The notes under the pieces are model-generated. The model saw nothing but the letters and a program-made list of their open reading frames with translations, was not told where the DNA came from and made no database searches. The position numbers were made by a program, and so were the translations under genes. Shown piece by piece: positions 18,787 through 28,431 of a stretch of 64,000 nucleotides of DNA. Origin of the DNA: Rhizobium sp. BT03 (GTDB lineage Bacteria > Pseudomonadota > Alphaproteobacteria > Rhizobiales > Rhizobiaceae); contig NZ_CP125645.1 in assembly GCF_030053155.1 (NCBI RefSeq), positions 1 through 64,000 of the forward strand, written 5' to 3'. Numbering within the stretch: the stretch's first letter is position 1; each line of letters begins with the position of its first letter.

Positions 18787-21265
18787 GATTCTGAAGGCCC
18801 AGGCCGCTGCCATAGCCGCGGCCGCCGCGGGAATGGCGATGCCGGCCGCCGCTCAGCCGGTGCCGGGCGGCGTCAGTGCGCTGGAGATCAAATGGTCGAA
18901 AGCTCCTTGCCGTTTCTGCGGCACCGGCTGTGGCGTCATGGTTGGCGTCAAGGAGGGCCAGGTCGTTGCGACACACGGAGACATGCAGGCGGAGGTCAAT
19001 CGCGGCCTGAACTGCATCAAGGGCTACTTTCTGTCGAAGATCATGTATGGCGAAGACAGGCTTCAGACTCCCCTGCTGCGCAAGCGCGATGGCCGTTATG
19101 CCAAAGACGGCGAGTTCGAACCGGTGAGCTGGGACGAGGCCTTCGACGTGATGGCCGAGCAATGCAAGAAAGTGCTGAAGGACAAGGGCCCGACGGCCGT
19201 CGGCATGTTCGGTTCCGGCCAGTGGACGATTTTCGAAGGCTATGCCGCCACCAAGCTGATGCGGGCCGGCTTCCGTTCCAACAATCTGGATCCCAACGCC
19301 AGGCATTGCATGGCCTCGGCCGCCTATGGGTTCATGCGCACCTTCGGCATGGACGAGCCGATGGGCTGTTACGACGACTTCGAAAACGCGGACGCCTTCG
19401 TGCTCTGGGGCTCCAACATGGCGGAGATGCATCCGATCCTCTGGACGCGCGTCGCCGATCGCCGGCTCGGGCAACCGCATGTGCGCGTCGCGGTGTTGTC
19501 GACGTTTACGCACAGGAGCATGGATCTCGCCGATATTCCCATCGTGTTCAAGCCGGGAACCGATCTGGCAATCCTGAACTTCATTGCCAACCACATTATC
19601 CAGACGGGACGCGTGAACGAGAATTTCGTCCGCGATCACACGAAGTTCGCAAGGGGCGTCACCGATATCGGTTACGGCCTGCGCCCGGACAATCCGGTGG
19701 AAACCGCTGCGGCCAATGCCAAAGATCCCGGCAAGACCGAGCCGATGGATTTCGACGCCTTCAAGGAATTCGTCGGTGAATATACGTTGGAGAAGACCTC
19801 CAAGCTCACCGGCGTCGATCCGGAATTCCTGGAGCAGCTTGCGGAACTCTACGCCGATCCCGGCCGCAAGGTGATGTCGCTGTGGACGATGGGCTTCAAC
19901 CAGCATGTCCGCGGCGTCTGGGCAAACCAGATGGTCTACAATCTGCATTTGCTGACCGGGAAGATCTCCGAGCCGGGAAACAGCCCGTTCTCCCTCACCG
20001 GCCAGCCGTCGGCCTGCGGGACGGCTCGTGAGGTGGGAACCTTCGCGCATCGTCTTCCCGCCGACATGACGGTGACGAACCCCGAGCACCGCAAGCATGC
20101 CGAAGAAATCTGGCATATCCCGCAGGGGATTATTCCGGAACAGCCCGGATATCATGCGGTCCAGCAGGACCGTATGCTGAAGGACGGCAAGCTGAACTTC
20201 TATTGGGTGCAGGTCAACAACAACGTCCAGGCAGGACCGAACACCAGCAACGAGACCTGGCAGGGTTATCGCAACCCCGACAATTTTGTCGTGGTTTCGG
20301 ATGCCTATCCGACCATAACCGCGTTGAGTGCCGACCTGATCCTTCCCGCAGCGATGTGGGTCGAGAAGGAAGGCGCCTATGGAAATGCCGAACGGCGCAC
20401 ACATGTCTGGCACCAGCTCGTCCAGGCCAAGGGCGAGGCGCGATCCGATCTCTGGCAGATCGTCGAGTTCTCGAAGCGCTTTACCACCGACGAGGCGTGG
20501 TCGAAGGAGATCCTCGACGCCAATCCGGACTATCGGGGAAAAACGCTCTTCGACGTGCTCTTTCACAACGGCGAGGTCGATCGATTTCCGCTTGGCGAGA
20601 TCAGCGCCGAATATGACAATGCCGAAGCCAAGGCCTTCGGATTCTATATCCAGAAAGGCCTGTTCGAGGAGTATGCCTCCTTCGGGCGCGGGCACGGCCA
20701 TGACCTCGCGCCTTATGACACATATCACGAGGTGCGTGGGCTGCGCTGGCCGGTGGTCAATGGCCAGGAAACGCGTTGGCGATATCGGGAAGGCTACGAC
20801 CCCTATGTAAAACCCGGCGAGGGAGTGAAGTTCTACGGCCAGAAGGACGGCAGGGCCGTCATCCTGGCCGTGCCCTATGAGCCGCCGGCCGAATCTCCCG
20901 ACGACGAATTCGATTTCTGGCTCGTCACCGGGCGTGTCCTCGAACACTGGCACTCCGGATCGATGACGATGAGGGTCCCGGAGCTCTACCGGGCGTTTCC
21001 CGGCGCGCGATGTTTCATGAACGCCGAAGATGCCCGCAAGCGCGGCATCAACCAGGGAGCGGAGGTGCGCATCGTTTCCCGCCGCGGCGAGATTCGCTCG
21101 CGCATCGATGTCAGGGGCAGGAATCGAATGCCGCCGGGTGTCATCTTCGTCCCCTGGTTCGACGCCAGCCAGTTGATCAACAAGGTCACGCTGGACGCCA
21201 CCGATCCCATCTCCAAGCAGACGGATTTCAAGAAATGCGCGGTCAAGATTCTTTCCGCCGTGTAA
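18761..21265 (+). CDS. napA: Periplasmic nitrate reductase catalytic subunit NapA
   Basis: 834 aa, standard NapA size. A twin-arginine signal (SRREILKAQ, then an alanine-rich core) directs export. The [4Fe-4S] ligands are Cys50, Cys53, Cys57 and Cys85 ([12 protein letters not shown] and GLNCIKG). The molybdenum-ligating cysteine is in [13 protein letters not shown] (about residue 183). Downstream, the bis-MGD-binding regions [45 protein letters not shown] and [14 protein letters not shown] are intact. It reduces nitrate to nitrite with electrons from NapB and NapC. Confidence 0.97.
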   Translation: MTGELSRREILKAQAAAIAAAAAGMAMPAAAQPVPGGVSALEIKWSKAPCRFCGTGCGVMVGVKEGQVVATHGDMQAEVNRGLNCIKGYFLSKIMYGEDRLQTPLLRKRDGRYAKDGEFEPVSWDEAFDVMAEQCKKVLKDKGPTAVGMFGSGQWTIFEGYAATKLMRAGFRSNNLDPNARHCMASAAYGFMRTFGMDEPMGCYDDFENADAFVLWGSNMAEMHPILWTRVADRRLGQPHVRVAVLSTFTHRSMDLADIPIVFKPGTDLAILNFIANHIIQTGRVNENFVRDHTKFARGVTDIGYGLRPDNPVETAAANAKDPGKTEPMDFDAFKEFVGEYTLEKTSKLTGVDPEFLEQLAELYADPGRKVMSLWTMGFNQHVRGVWANQMVYNLHLLTGKISEPGNSPFSLTGQPSACGTAREVGTFAHRLPADMTVTNPEHRKHAEEIWHIPQGIIPEQPGYHAVQQDRMLKDGKLNFYWVQVNNNVQAGPNTSNETWQGYRNPDNFVVVSDAYPTITALSADLILPAAMWVEKEGAYGNAERRTHVWHQLVQAKGEARSDLWQIVEFSKRFTTDEAWSKEILDANPDYRGKTLFDVLFHNGEVDRFPLGEISAEYDNAEAKAFGFYIQKGLFEEYASFGRGHGHDLAPYDTYHEVRGLRWPVVNGQETRWRYREGYDPYVKPGEGVKFYGQKDGRAVILAVPYEPPAESPDDEFDFWLVTGRVLEHWHSGSMTMRVPELYRAFPGARCFMNAEDARKRGINQGAEVRIVSRRGEIRSRIDVRGRNRMPPGVIFVPWFDASQLINKVTLDATDPISKQTDFKKCAVKILSAV

Positions 21266-21735
21266 GGCGACCGGAATGGCAGGCAATCGCAGCCGGCATC
21301 GTCGTATTCCTGGCGACGGCAGCCGTTGGCCAGGTGCTCCAGCAAACCGTCCCGCAGCTGGAGGGCCCGACAGCCTCCATGGAAACCGGGGCTGCCAAGC
21401 CCCTGCCGAAGTGGATCGTCGATGACCAGCGCAGGATGCGAGCCTATCCGGATCAGCCGCCGATTATCCCGCATTCGATCGAAGGCTATGAACTGTCGGT
21501 CAATGCCAACCGCTGCCTCTCCTGCCACAAGCGGGAATTCACCCAGGACAGCGGCGCCCCGATGATCAGTGTCACGCACTATATGACCCGTGACGGCCAG
21601 ATGCTCGCCGACGTCTCCCCGCGCCGCTACTTCTGTACGGCATGCCATGTGCCGCAGGCCGATACCCAGCCGCTCGTCCCCAATCAATTCAAGGATATGA
21701 GCGACCTGGGTTTCAAACCAGCCGGAAGCGAGTGA
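21235..21735 (+). CDS. napB: Diheme cytochrome c subunit NapB
   Basis: 166 aa periplasmic electron carrier to NapA. Two heme c motifs are present: CLSCH (Cys94-His98) and CTACH (Cys134-His138), each in the family setting. A signal sequence follows a basic N-terminus ([25 protein letters not shown]). The only ATG ahead of the signal is at 21235, inside the napA end, with no obvious Shine-Dalgarno, so translation probably depends on napA ribosomes. The start is less certain than the gene. Confidence 0.92.
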   Translation: MRGQDSFRRVRRPEWQAIAAGIVVFLATAAVGQVLQQTVPQLEGPTASMETGAAKPLPKWIVDDQRRMRAYPDQPPIIPHSIEGYELSVNANRCLSCHKREFTQDSGAPMISVTHYMTRDGQMLADVSPRRYFCTACHVPQADTQPLVPNQFKDMSDLGFKPAGSE

Positions 21736-21740
21736 GCGTC

Positions 21741-22451
21741 ATGATCGCATTTGTCAGGAAAGCGATTTTGTGGGCGTGGTCGATCCTGACGACGCCGGCG
21801 GCAACGATCGGGTTGGGCGTGCTGACGCTTGGCGGCTTTGTCGGCGGCGTCATCTTCTGGGGCGCGTTCAATACCGCGCTCGAACTGACCAACACCGAAA
21901 AATTCTGCACCTCCTGCCATGAAATGCACGACAACGTGTATCAGGAGCTTTCGCGCACCATCCATTTTTCCAACCGGTCGGGTGTGCGGGCGACCTGTCC
22001 CGACTGCCACGTGCCGCATCAGTGGACCGACAAGATCGCCCGCAAGATGCAGGCCTCGAAGGAGGTCTGGGGCAAGATATTCGGCACGATCAACACCCGG
22101 CCGAAGTTTCTGGAGAAGCGGCTGGAGCTCGCCCAGCACGAATGGGCGCGCATGAAGGCCAATGACAGCCTGGAATGCCGCAACTGCCATTCGGCGGTGG
22201 CAATGGATTTTCAGAAGCAGACACAGCGTGCCGCCGATATCCACAGCCGATATCTGCTTTCAGGCCAGGCGACCTGCATCGACTGCCATAAGGGTATCGC
22301 CCACGAACTGCCGAACATGGAAGGCATCGATCCTGGCTGGAAAATGCCGAAAGAGCTCGAGGGCAAGAAGATGGTGGACGCGACGCCGATCGACGATCTC
22401 CAGGACGCCATGGCGAGGGCGCACGCATCGTCGATGGAGATGATGAAATAA
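21741..22451 (+). CDS. napC: Membrane-anchored tetraheme cytochrome c NapC
   Basis: 236 aa NapC/NirT-family quinol oxidase that feeds NapAB. One N-terminal membrane anchor (about residues 19-42) is followed by four heme motifs: CTSCH (Cys56), CPDCH (Cys86), CRNCH (Cys146) and CIDCH (Cys179). The Met in CHEMHD is the known distal ligand position. A GTG at 21732 overlapping the napB stop is an alternative start. Last gene of napEFDABC. Confidence 0.95.
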   Translation: MIAFVRKAILWAWSILTTPAATIGLGVLTLGGFVGGVIFWGAFNTALELTNTEKFCTSCHEMHDNVYQELSRTIHFSNRSGVRATCPDCHVPHQWTDKIARKMQASKEVWGKIFGTINTRPKFLEKRLELAQHEWARMKANDSLECRNCHSAVAMDFQKQTQRAADIHSRYLLSGQATCIDCHKGIAHELPNMEGIDPGWKMPKELEGKKMVDATPIDDLQDAMARAHASSMEMMK

Positions 22452-22475
22452 GCCTTCGCTTTCGCGTGTCGATCT

Positions 22476-23405
22476 TCAGGTGGTGAACCAGTAGCGGACG
22501 ATGTGGAAGAACAGCGGTGCGGCGAAGGTGATGGAGTCGAGGCGGTCGAGCACCCCACCATGGCCTTCGATCACATAGCCCCAATCCTTGGCGTTGAGGT
22601 CGCGTTTGATCGCCGACAGCACGAAGCCGCCGAAGAAGCCGGCGACGACGATGACGGTGCTGACGGCCGCCGCCTGCAGCGGTGAGAACGGCGTCAGGCG
22701 ATAGAGCAGCGTTCCCAGAAGGATGGCCGAGGCGCCGCCGCCGATCAGGCCTTCGAGCGTTTTCGACGGGCTGATATTCGGCGAGAAGCGGTGCTTTCCG
22801 AGAAGCTTGCCCCAGACATACTGGAAGACGTCGCTGAGCTGCACGACGATGACCAGATAGACGAGAAGAAGCGCGGACGGCGTACCGGTCTCAAGCATCA
22901 GCAGTGCCGGCGCGTGGCTGATCGAATAAACCGTCAGCATCAATCCCCATTGCACCCTGGCGGTCCGCGCCAGGAACTCGTTGACGTCGCCCGTCAGCGT
23001 CGCCACTGCCGGCAGGATCAGGAAGGCATAGACCGGGATGAAGATAGAAAACAGGCCGTACCACTGCGTTCCGAGCAGCACGTAATGCACCGGCAGGACC
23101 ACGAAAAAGGACAGGAACAGTGCCAGATGATCGCCGCGCCGCGACGGCGTCAGCGTCCAGAATTCGCGCAGCGCCATGAAGGACAGAACTGCGAACAGGA
23201 TGACCGTCGCCGTATCGCCGAGCAGGATGGCGCCGCCGAACACCGCGACCATGATCCACCAGGAGCGGATACGGGCGTTGAGGTTGTGGACGGTGGCGAC
23301 GGAGCCGGGCTCGGTCGCGCGCCGCTGCAGGATGAAGCCGATCGCCGAGGCGACGGCAAGCAGGCCGAGGATTGCGGCAAGGACGATGGAGAAAAGGCTG
23401 GTCAT
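22476..23405 (-). CDS. cdsA: Phosphatidate cytidylyltransferase (CDP-diacylglycerol synthase)
   Basis: 309 aa polytopic membrane enzyme converting phosphatidate and CTP to CDP-diacylglycerol. The full CdsA signature is visible near the C-terminus: SAIKRDLNAKDWG followed by EGHGGVLDRLDS. About eight hydrophobic segments precede it. It overlaps the acyltransferase gene by 4 bp (ATGA). Because bacteria usually keep cdsA beside uppS and dxr, this copy with an acyltransferase may be a second, accessory one; that is inference. Confidence 0.9.
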   Translation of the reverse strand: MTSLFSIVLAAILGLLAVASAIGFILQRRATEPGSVATVHNLNARIRSWWIMVAVFGGAILLGDTATVILFAVLSFMALREFWTLTPSRRGDHLALFLSFFVVLPVHYVLLGTQWYGLFSIFIPVYAFLILPAVATLTGDVNEFLARTARVQWGLMLTVYSISHAPALLMLETGTPSALLLVYLVIVVQLSDVFQYVWGKLLGKHRFSPNISPSKTLEGLIGGGASAILLGTLLYRLTPFSPLQAAAVSTVIVVAGFFGGFVLSAIKRDLNAKDWGYVIEGHGGVLDRLDSITFAAPLFFHIVRYWFTT

Positions 23406-24022
23406 GCGATGTGCCCTCCATCCGCGAGCTCGATGACGGCGGCGCGGGCGCGGGCCAGGAAGGCGCCCTTTTCCTCGCCCGGTTCGACGCGCAGCGGCTT
23501 GCCGAAGCGCGCCGTGCAGGTGATCGGCACGATCAGCATGCTCCCCTTGGGCAGGATGCGCTGGAGGTTGTCGAGATGGATCGGCACGAGATCGACGTCG
23601 GGGAAACGGCAGGCCAGGCGATAGATGCCGCTGCGGAACGGGGCGACCTCGTCGGTGGCGCTTCTCGTCCCTTCCGGAAAAATCAGGATCGAACGACCCT
23701 CCTCGAGCAGGCGCTCGAGTGGTTCCAGCGGGTTGCTGTCCGGCAGAGGCTTGCGGTCGATCAGGACGGCGCGCAGACCTTTCTCGGCGATGAAACGACG
23801 AAAGGCGCCGGTACCCCAATAATCGCGCGCTGCAACCGGATGGGTCAGCCGCCGCACCTGATACGGCAGGGCGGCCATGACGGCGACCGTATCGACATGG
23901 CTGTTGTGATTGGCGAAATAGATGCGGCGGCGCGTGTCGGGCGTACAGCCCCGCCACTCGCTTCGGGCGCCGACCATGACACGGACGAGCAGCACGAGAA
24001 GACGACGGACGAGTGCGCTCAT
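23402..24022 (-). CDS. 1-acyl-sn-glycerol-3-phosphate acyltransferase-like (PlsC family)
   Basis: 206 aa. The acyltransferase motif H-x4-D occurs in NHNSHVDTVAVM and the acceptor motif in FPEGTRSATD, with a later PIHLDNLQR region. It would acylate lysophosphatidate and supply the phosphatidate used by the coupled cdsA product. Start chosen behind GGAGAG; the longer frame adds 20 unlikely residues. Other lysophospholipid acceptors are possible. Confidence 0.86.
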   Translation of the reverse strand: MSALVRRLLVLLVRVMVGARSEWRGCTPDTRRRIYFANHNSHVDTVAVMAALPYQVRRLTHPVAARDYWGTGAFRRFIAEKGLRAVLIDRKPLPDSNPLEPLERLLEEGRSILIFPEGTRSATDEVAPFRSGIYRLACRFPDVDLVPIHLDNLQRILPKGSMLIVPITCTARFGKPLRVEPGEEKGAFLARARAAVIELADGGHIA

Positions 24023-24494
24023 AGTCTCTCCAGTGAACGGGCAAGCCTTGTCGTGCGCGTGACGCCGGTGCGCGCCTGCCACGCACTCAGGCCGATCGCC
24101 CAGGACGACGACCGGCTCGCGATCGGCCGCCGCGAGGCGTCTTCTCCATCACCCATTTTCTTATTTCCCCACCCAATAGTTCTCTGCATATCCTGCAAAT
24201 ATCGTCGCGCCAAGCCCTGCGGATCCGGTCCGCGCTCTCCTCGCGCCGAAGCGAAAGAGGTGATTATTGGAACGGAAATTCTCAACCGGGAAGCGCGGCG
24301 GTATCGGGGTGCAGCCTGCCACGCCGCGGTCTTTCCGCCAAGTCGCGACGCCATGGAGGCACGCAAAAATTCGGCGGACGAGGAAAGAGCCGAAGGGGTC
24401 GATCAGCCTGATTTTTAAGCCTGTTCTCTCCTTGACACCTTTTTAGGCGCTACTATGATTTTTGAACCAGACGGTAAAAAAAGGGGAGCAATCG
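24023..24494. other. Intergenic region, 472 bp, no gene seen
   Basis: The gap separates the divergent acyltransferase and BMP-transporter genes. Open frames through it lack start signals and family resemblance. The only recognisable element is a promoter at its right end (24432-24459). The middle is slightly AT-richer (around 24160-24200). Confidence 0.5.
24432..24459 (+). promoter_or_regulatory. Sigma-70-type promoter of the BMP transporter operon
   Basis: TTGACA (24432-24437) and TATGAT (24454-24459) are separated by 16 bp, close to the housekeeping consensus. The start codon of the binding-protein gene lies 36 bp downstream, giving a short leader with AAAAAGGGGAGC as ribosome-binding site. 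Confidence 0.7.
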
Positions 24495-25481
24495 ATGACC
24501 AAAGACATCCTGATTTCACGCCGGGCAGTGATTGCATCGGGCATTGCGCTCGGCGTCAGCAGCTTCGTCCCGCTCGCAAGGGCCGCCGCCCCGCTGAAAG
24601 TTGCCGGCATCCATGCGTCGCCGGTTGAAAACGCCTGGAATTCCTGTCTTCACAAGGCCCTCCAGGACGCCGCCAAGGAAGGCGTCATCGAATATGTCTT
24701 TTCCGAAGGTGTCTCCGGCACCGATTATCCGCGCGCCATGCGCGAATATGCCGAACAGGGCAACAAGCTGATCATCGGCGAAGCCTATGCGGTGGAGAAG
24801 GAAGCGCGGCAGGTTGCTGCCGACTATCCCGACACCGCTTTCGTGCTGGGTTCGAGCGGCGAGCAGGCCGGCGACAATTTCGGCGTCTTCGGCACCTGGA
24901 ATCATGACGGCGCCTATCTGGCCGGCATGCTTGCGGGCAAGATGACCAAGTCGAACGTCGTCGGTTCGGTCGGCGCCATTCCGATCCCCGAAGTCAACAT
25001 GCTGATCAACGCCTTTGCCGCGGGCGTCAAGGCCGTCAATCCCGACGCGAAGCACCTCGTCTCGTTCATCGGCACCTTCTTCGACCCGCCGAAGGCCCGC
25101 GAGGCCGGCCTCGCCCAGATCGACGCCGGCGCCGATATCCTGTTCGGTGAGCGCATCGGCACGGCCGATGCCGCCAAGGAACGCGGCATCAAGTCGGTCG
25201 GCTCGCTCGTCGATTATACGCCGCGTTATCCCGATACGGTGTTTGCCAACGCCATGTGGTATTTCCGCCCGATCCTCGATGCCGCGATCGCCGATGTCGC
25301 TGCCGGCAAACCGGTCGGCAGGAACTACACCTCTTACGGTCTGATGAAGGAAGGCGGCAGCGATATCGTCTTCGTCAAGGGTGTTGCGCCTGCCGAGGCG
25401 GAAGCCGCGATGGAAGCCAAGCGGGCGGAGATCAAGGCCGGCACCTTCGAAGTTCCGAAGATGATGGAAGAGCCGAAGTAG
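24495..25481 (+). CDS. BMP-family ABC transporter substrate-binding protein
   Basis: 328 aa. The N-terminus carries a twin-arginine-like signal (SRRAVIASGIALGVSSFVPLARAAA). The mature part shows the BMP/PnrA lipoprotein pattern: PVENAWNSCLHKAL, VSGTDYPRAMREYAEQGNKLIIGEAY, FGVFGTWNHDGAYLAGMLAGKMTKSNVVGSVG. Family members bind nucleosides and related heterocycles. It heads an operon whose last gene is a cytosine-deaminase relative, in agreement with a nucleobase-like ligand. Confidence 0.9.
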   Translation: MTKDILISRRAVIASGIALGVSSFVPLARAAAPLKVAGIHASPVENAWNSCLHKALQDAAKEGVIEYVFSEGVSGTDYPRAMREYAEQGNKLIIGEAYAVEKEARQVAADYPDTAFVLGSSGEQAGDNFGVFGTWNHDGAYLAGMLAGKMTKSNVVGSVGAIPIPEVNMLINAFAAGVKAVNPDAKHLVSFIGTFFDPPKAREAGLAQIDAGADILFGERIGTADAAKERGIKSVGSLVDYTPRYPDTVFANAMWYFRPILDAAIADVAAGKPVGRNYTSYGLMKEGGSDIVFVKGVAPAEAEAAMEAKRAEIKAGTFEVPKMMEEPK

Positions 25482-25489
25482 TTCGGCTG

Positions 25490-26902
25490 ATGCAGGGCGA
25501 TGCGACGGAGTTGGCGGCAGCGATCAGGCATGGCAGCCTGAGCGCTGCAGAAGCGATGCAGATCTCGCTTGAGGCCGCCGCGCGGCATGCGCCGCTCGGC
25601 GCGATCGCCTATCTCGACGGCGCTTTGGGTCTCGCGGCCGCAAAGGCCTGCGACGAGGAACGGCAGCGCGCGCCCGATCGTTTCACCGCGCGGCCCTTTG
25701 CCGGCGTGCCGACCCTGGCGAAGGATCTCGGCGGTCCCTTCCGCGGACTGCCGGTAACGGCCGGTTCCCGCCTCTTCGAGAGAAAAGGCGGCGGAGCCGA
25801 CTCCGATCTCGCTTCGCGGTTCCGCGACGCAGGCTTCTGTCTGCTCGGCCTGACGACGAGCCCGGAATTCGGCCTTTCGCTCGCCAGCGAACCGGCAATC
25901 GGGCCTGTCTGTCGCAACCCGCTCGATCCCACGCGCACCGCCGGCGGCTCGTCGGGCGGTGCGGCGGCAGCGGTTGCCGCCGGAATCGTCGCGATTGCCC
26001 ATGCCACCGATGCCGGCGGCTCGATCCGCGTGCCCGCCGCCTGTTGCGGCCTGGTCGGAATGAAGCCGACCCGCGGCGCTATCCCCGGCGGACCTTCTTT
26101 CGGCAACTACCTTGCCGGCATCGCGAGTGAATTTGCGGTCTGCCGCTCGGTGCGGGATACGGCACTGATCTTCGGCAGTCTGAGCGGCAATGCACACGGA
26201 CCCGTTCCGGATCCCGCTCCCGTCGATGTCGACACAGGCCGTTTGCGGATCGGCCTGTTGACCGATACCGGACCGGCCCACCCGACCGAGGGTGATCGCC
26301 TTGCAGCCGTCGCGGACGCCGCGCGGGTGCTGGAGAAGGACGGACACGCCATCATTCCATTGGCCTGGGCCGATTTCGAATGGAGCGCCGCCGCCAGCAG
26401 CTGTGCCTTCGCCGATATCGTTTCCGTCAACCTCGCCGCCCTCATCGAGGCGGCAGACCTTGAGGAAAGCAGGGCCGAGCCCCTCACGCAGGCTTTCGCT
26501 AGACGCGGACGTGCGCTTGCGGCCACCGAACTCTGGAAAACGCTGAACGATGCGGTGCTGGTGAGCCACGCCGTCTGGGCGCTGTTCGACAAGGTCGACT
26601 GCATCCTGATGCCGATGCTCGCCTCCGCGCCTCTTGCGATCGGCTCCTTTCCGTCCGATCATGCCGACACCGATCTGCATCTGGAGCGAATGACCGCGTT
26701 TGCGCCGCTTGCCTGCCTTGCCAATATTTCGGGTTTTCCTGCTTTGACGCTGCCTTTCGGAGAGGATGAGCACGCCATGCCGCTGCCGGTGCAACTCATG
26801 ATGCCGATGGGGCACGAGCCCCGGCTTCTGTCGCTGGCGGCGCGCCTGGAGGCCGAGGGGCGATGGCAGCACCGTTTTCCGGTGGCGGGGTTGCCGTCAT
26901 GA
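25490..26902 (+). CDS. Amidase-signature hydrolase
   Basis: 470 aa. Amidase signature elements are intact: the catalytic Lys in PTLAKDLGGPF, the glycine/serine stretch TAGGSSGGAAAAVAAG with the cis-Ser, and the nucleophile Ser in ATDAGGSIRVPAACCGLVGMKPTRG. Related enzymes act on amides, ureides (allophanate) or amidated acids. It lies between the transporter binding-protein and ATPase genes, so its substrate is probably the imported compound or a product of it. Start at 25490, 8 bp after the previous stop, with a weak ribosome site. Confidence 0.88.
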   Translation: MQGDATELAAAIRHGSLSAAEAMQISLEAAARHAPLGAIAYLDGALGLAAAKACDEERQRAPDRFTARPFAGVPTLAKDLGGPFRGLPVTAGSRLFERKGGGADSDLASRFRDAGFCLLGLTTSPEFGLSLASEPAIGPVCRNPLDPTRTAGGSSGGAAAAVAAGIVAIAHATDAGGSIRVPAACCGLVGMKPTRGAIPGGPSFGNYLAGIASEFAVCRSVRDTALIFGSLSGNAHGPVPDPAPVDVDTGRLRIGLLTDTGPAHPTEGDRLAAVADAARVLEKDGHAIIPLAWADFEWSAAASSCAFADIVSVNLAALIEAADLEESRAEPLTQAFARRGRALAATELWKTLNDAVLVSHAVWALFDKVDCILMPMLASAPLAIGSFPSDHADTDLHLERMTAFAPLACLANISGFPALTLPFGEDEHAMPLPVQLMMPMGHEPRLLSLAARLEAEGRWQHRFPVAGLPS

Positions 26903-28431
26903 CCGGGCCTGTTCTGGAAATTGTCGGCGTCAGCAAACGCTTCGGCGCCAATCTCGCCAATGACGATATTTCCATGACGCTTGCCAAAGGCGAGGTCGTC
27001 GCCCTGCTCGGCGAGAACGGCGCGGGCAAGACCACGCTGATGAGCATCCTTTTCGGCCACTATGTGCCGGATGCCGGCCGAATTCTGATCGAGGGCGCCG
27101 AGCTGCCGCAGGGCAAGCCGCGCGCGGCGATCCGCGCCGGCGTCGGCATGGTGCATCAGCATTTCTCGCTCGCGCCCAATCTCACCGTTCTCGAAAATGT
27201 CATGACCGGCACGGAAGGGCTGTGGTCCTGGCGCTCGGCAACATCCCAGGCGCGCAAGAAGCTCCTGGCGATTTCAGGGCGCTTCGGCCTTCAGGTCGAT
27301 CCGGATGCCCGCCTCGGCGACCTCTCCGTCGGCGAGCAGCAGCGGGTGGAGATCCTCAAGGCGCTTTACAACGACGCCCGCATCCTGATTCTCGACGAGC
27401 CGACGGCGGTGCTGACCAATATCGAGGCCGAACGGCTGTTCACGACGCTGAAGGAAATGGCCCGCCAGGGCCTGTCGCTGATCTTCATCTCGCATAAGCT
27501 CGACGAGGTGATGGCGGCGGCCGACCGCATCGTCGTGCTGCGCGCCGGCAAGATGGTTGCCGAGCGCAGGGCGTCGGAAACCAGCAAGGCGGAACTCGCC
27601 GAGCTGATGGTCGGACGCCGGGTGACGCGGCCCGTTCGCGAACCGTCGACACCCGGCGCCGTTGCGCTCGAGGCTTCAAGTGTGACCGTGCGCACCGGCG
27701 GCATCGAGCGACTGAAATCGATCAGCTTCCGGCTGCACCAGGGCGAGATCCTCGGCATTATCGGCGTTTCGGGCAACGGCCAGGCGGCGTTGGCGCATCT
27801 TCTTTCCGGCACGCTGGCGCGCAGCGGCGGCGACCTCAGCCTGTTCGGCGAGGTGGTCGGCAATCTCGGCGTCGCCGATGTCGTCGATGCCGGTATCGGC
27901 CGCATTCCCGAGGACCGCAACCATGAGGGCGTGATCGGCGAAATGGCGATCTGGGAAAACGCCGTGCTGGAGCGCATCGCCTCGTCGGCCTTCTCGCGCC
28001 ACGGTCTCGTCAACCGCAAGGCCGGCATGGCCTTTGCGAGAGAGATCATCGACGGCTTCGACGTTCGCGGCGGCGGCCCGGCGATCCGCACGCGGCTGCT
28101 TTCCGGCGGCAATATGCAGAAGCTCATTCTCGGGCGCAGCCTCTATCGGCGGCCGCGCATTCTGATCGCGGCACAGCCTGCCCGCGGCCTCGATGAAGGG
28201 GCTGTTGCCGCCGTGCACGCGCGCTTGCTCGAAGCCCGCCGGCAGGGAACCGCCGTGCTGCTGATATCGGAGGATCTCGACGAGGTGATCGCGCTTGCAG
28301 ACCGCATACAGGCGATTGTCGGCGGCCGCTTGTCGCCGCCCGTTGACGCCGACGGCGCCGATGCCCGCAAGCTGGGGCTGATGATGTCGGGCGAATGGCA
28401 AGAGACCCGCGAGGCCGACCATGCGATTTGA
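26899..28431 (+). CDS. BMP-type ABC transporter double ATPase
   Basis: 510 aa, two ATPase domains. Domain 1 is canonical (GENGAGKTT, signature LSVGEQQRVEILKAL, Walker B ILILDEPTAVL). Domain 2 has the degenerate Walker A (GVSGNGQAALAHL) and IAAQPARGLD, as usual in RbsA/PnrA-type ATPases. The ATG overlaps the amidase stop (ATGA). It energises the permeases that follow. Confidence 0.93.
   Translation: MTGPVLEIVGVSKRFGANLANDDISMTLAKGEVVALLGENGAGKTTLMSILFGHYVPDAGRILIEGAELPQGKPRAAIRAGVGMVHQHFSLAPNLTVLENVMTGTEGLWSWRSATSQARKKLLAISGRFGLQVDPDARLGDLSVGEQQRVEILKALYNDARILILDEPTAVLTNIEAERLFTTLKEMARQGLSLIFISHKLDEVMAAADRIVVLRAGKMVAERRASETSKAELAELMVGRRVTRPVREPSTPGAVALEASSVTVRTGGIERLKSISFRLHQGEILGIIGVSGNGQAALAHLLSGTLARSGGDLSLFGEVVGNLGVADVVDAGIGRIPEDRNHEGVIGEMAIWENAVLERIASSAFSRHGLVNRKAGMAFAREIIDGFDVRGGGPAIRTRLLSGGNMQKLILGRSLYRRPRILIAAQPARGLDEGAVAAVHARLLEARRQGTAVLLISEDLDEVIALADRIQAIVGGRLSPPVDADGADARKLGLMMSGEWQETREADHAI

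Noticed and set aside
18644..21286. 880-codon minus-strand frame opposite napA
   Set aside because: It is the mirror of a confirmed NapA coding sequence, with no start signal or recognisable family.
22791..23624. Long plus-strand frame opposite cdsA and plsC
   Set aside because: High-GC shadow frame: full of Arg, Gln and Asp, without domain resemblance, while the minus strand encodes clear CdsA and PlsC motifs.
24240..24420. Possible riboswitch or leader RNA before the BMP operon
   Set aside because: The well-formed promoter at 24432-24459 lies downstream of this stretch, leaving only a short leader.
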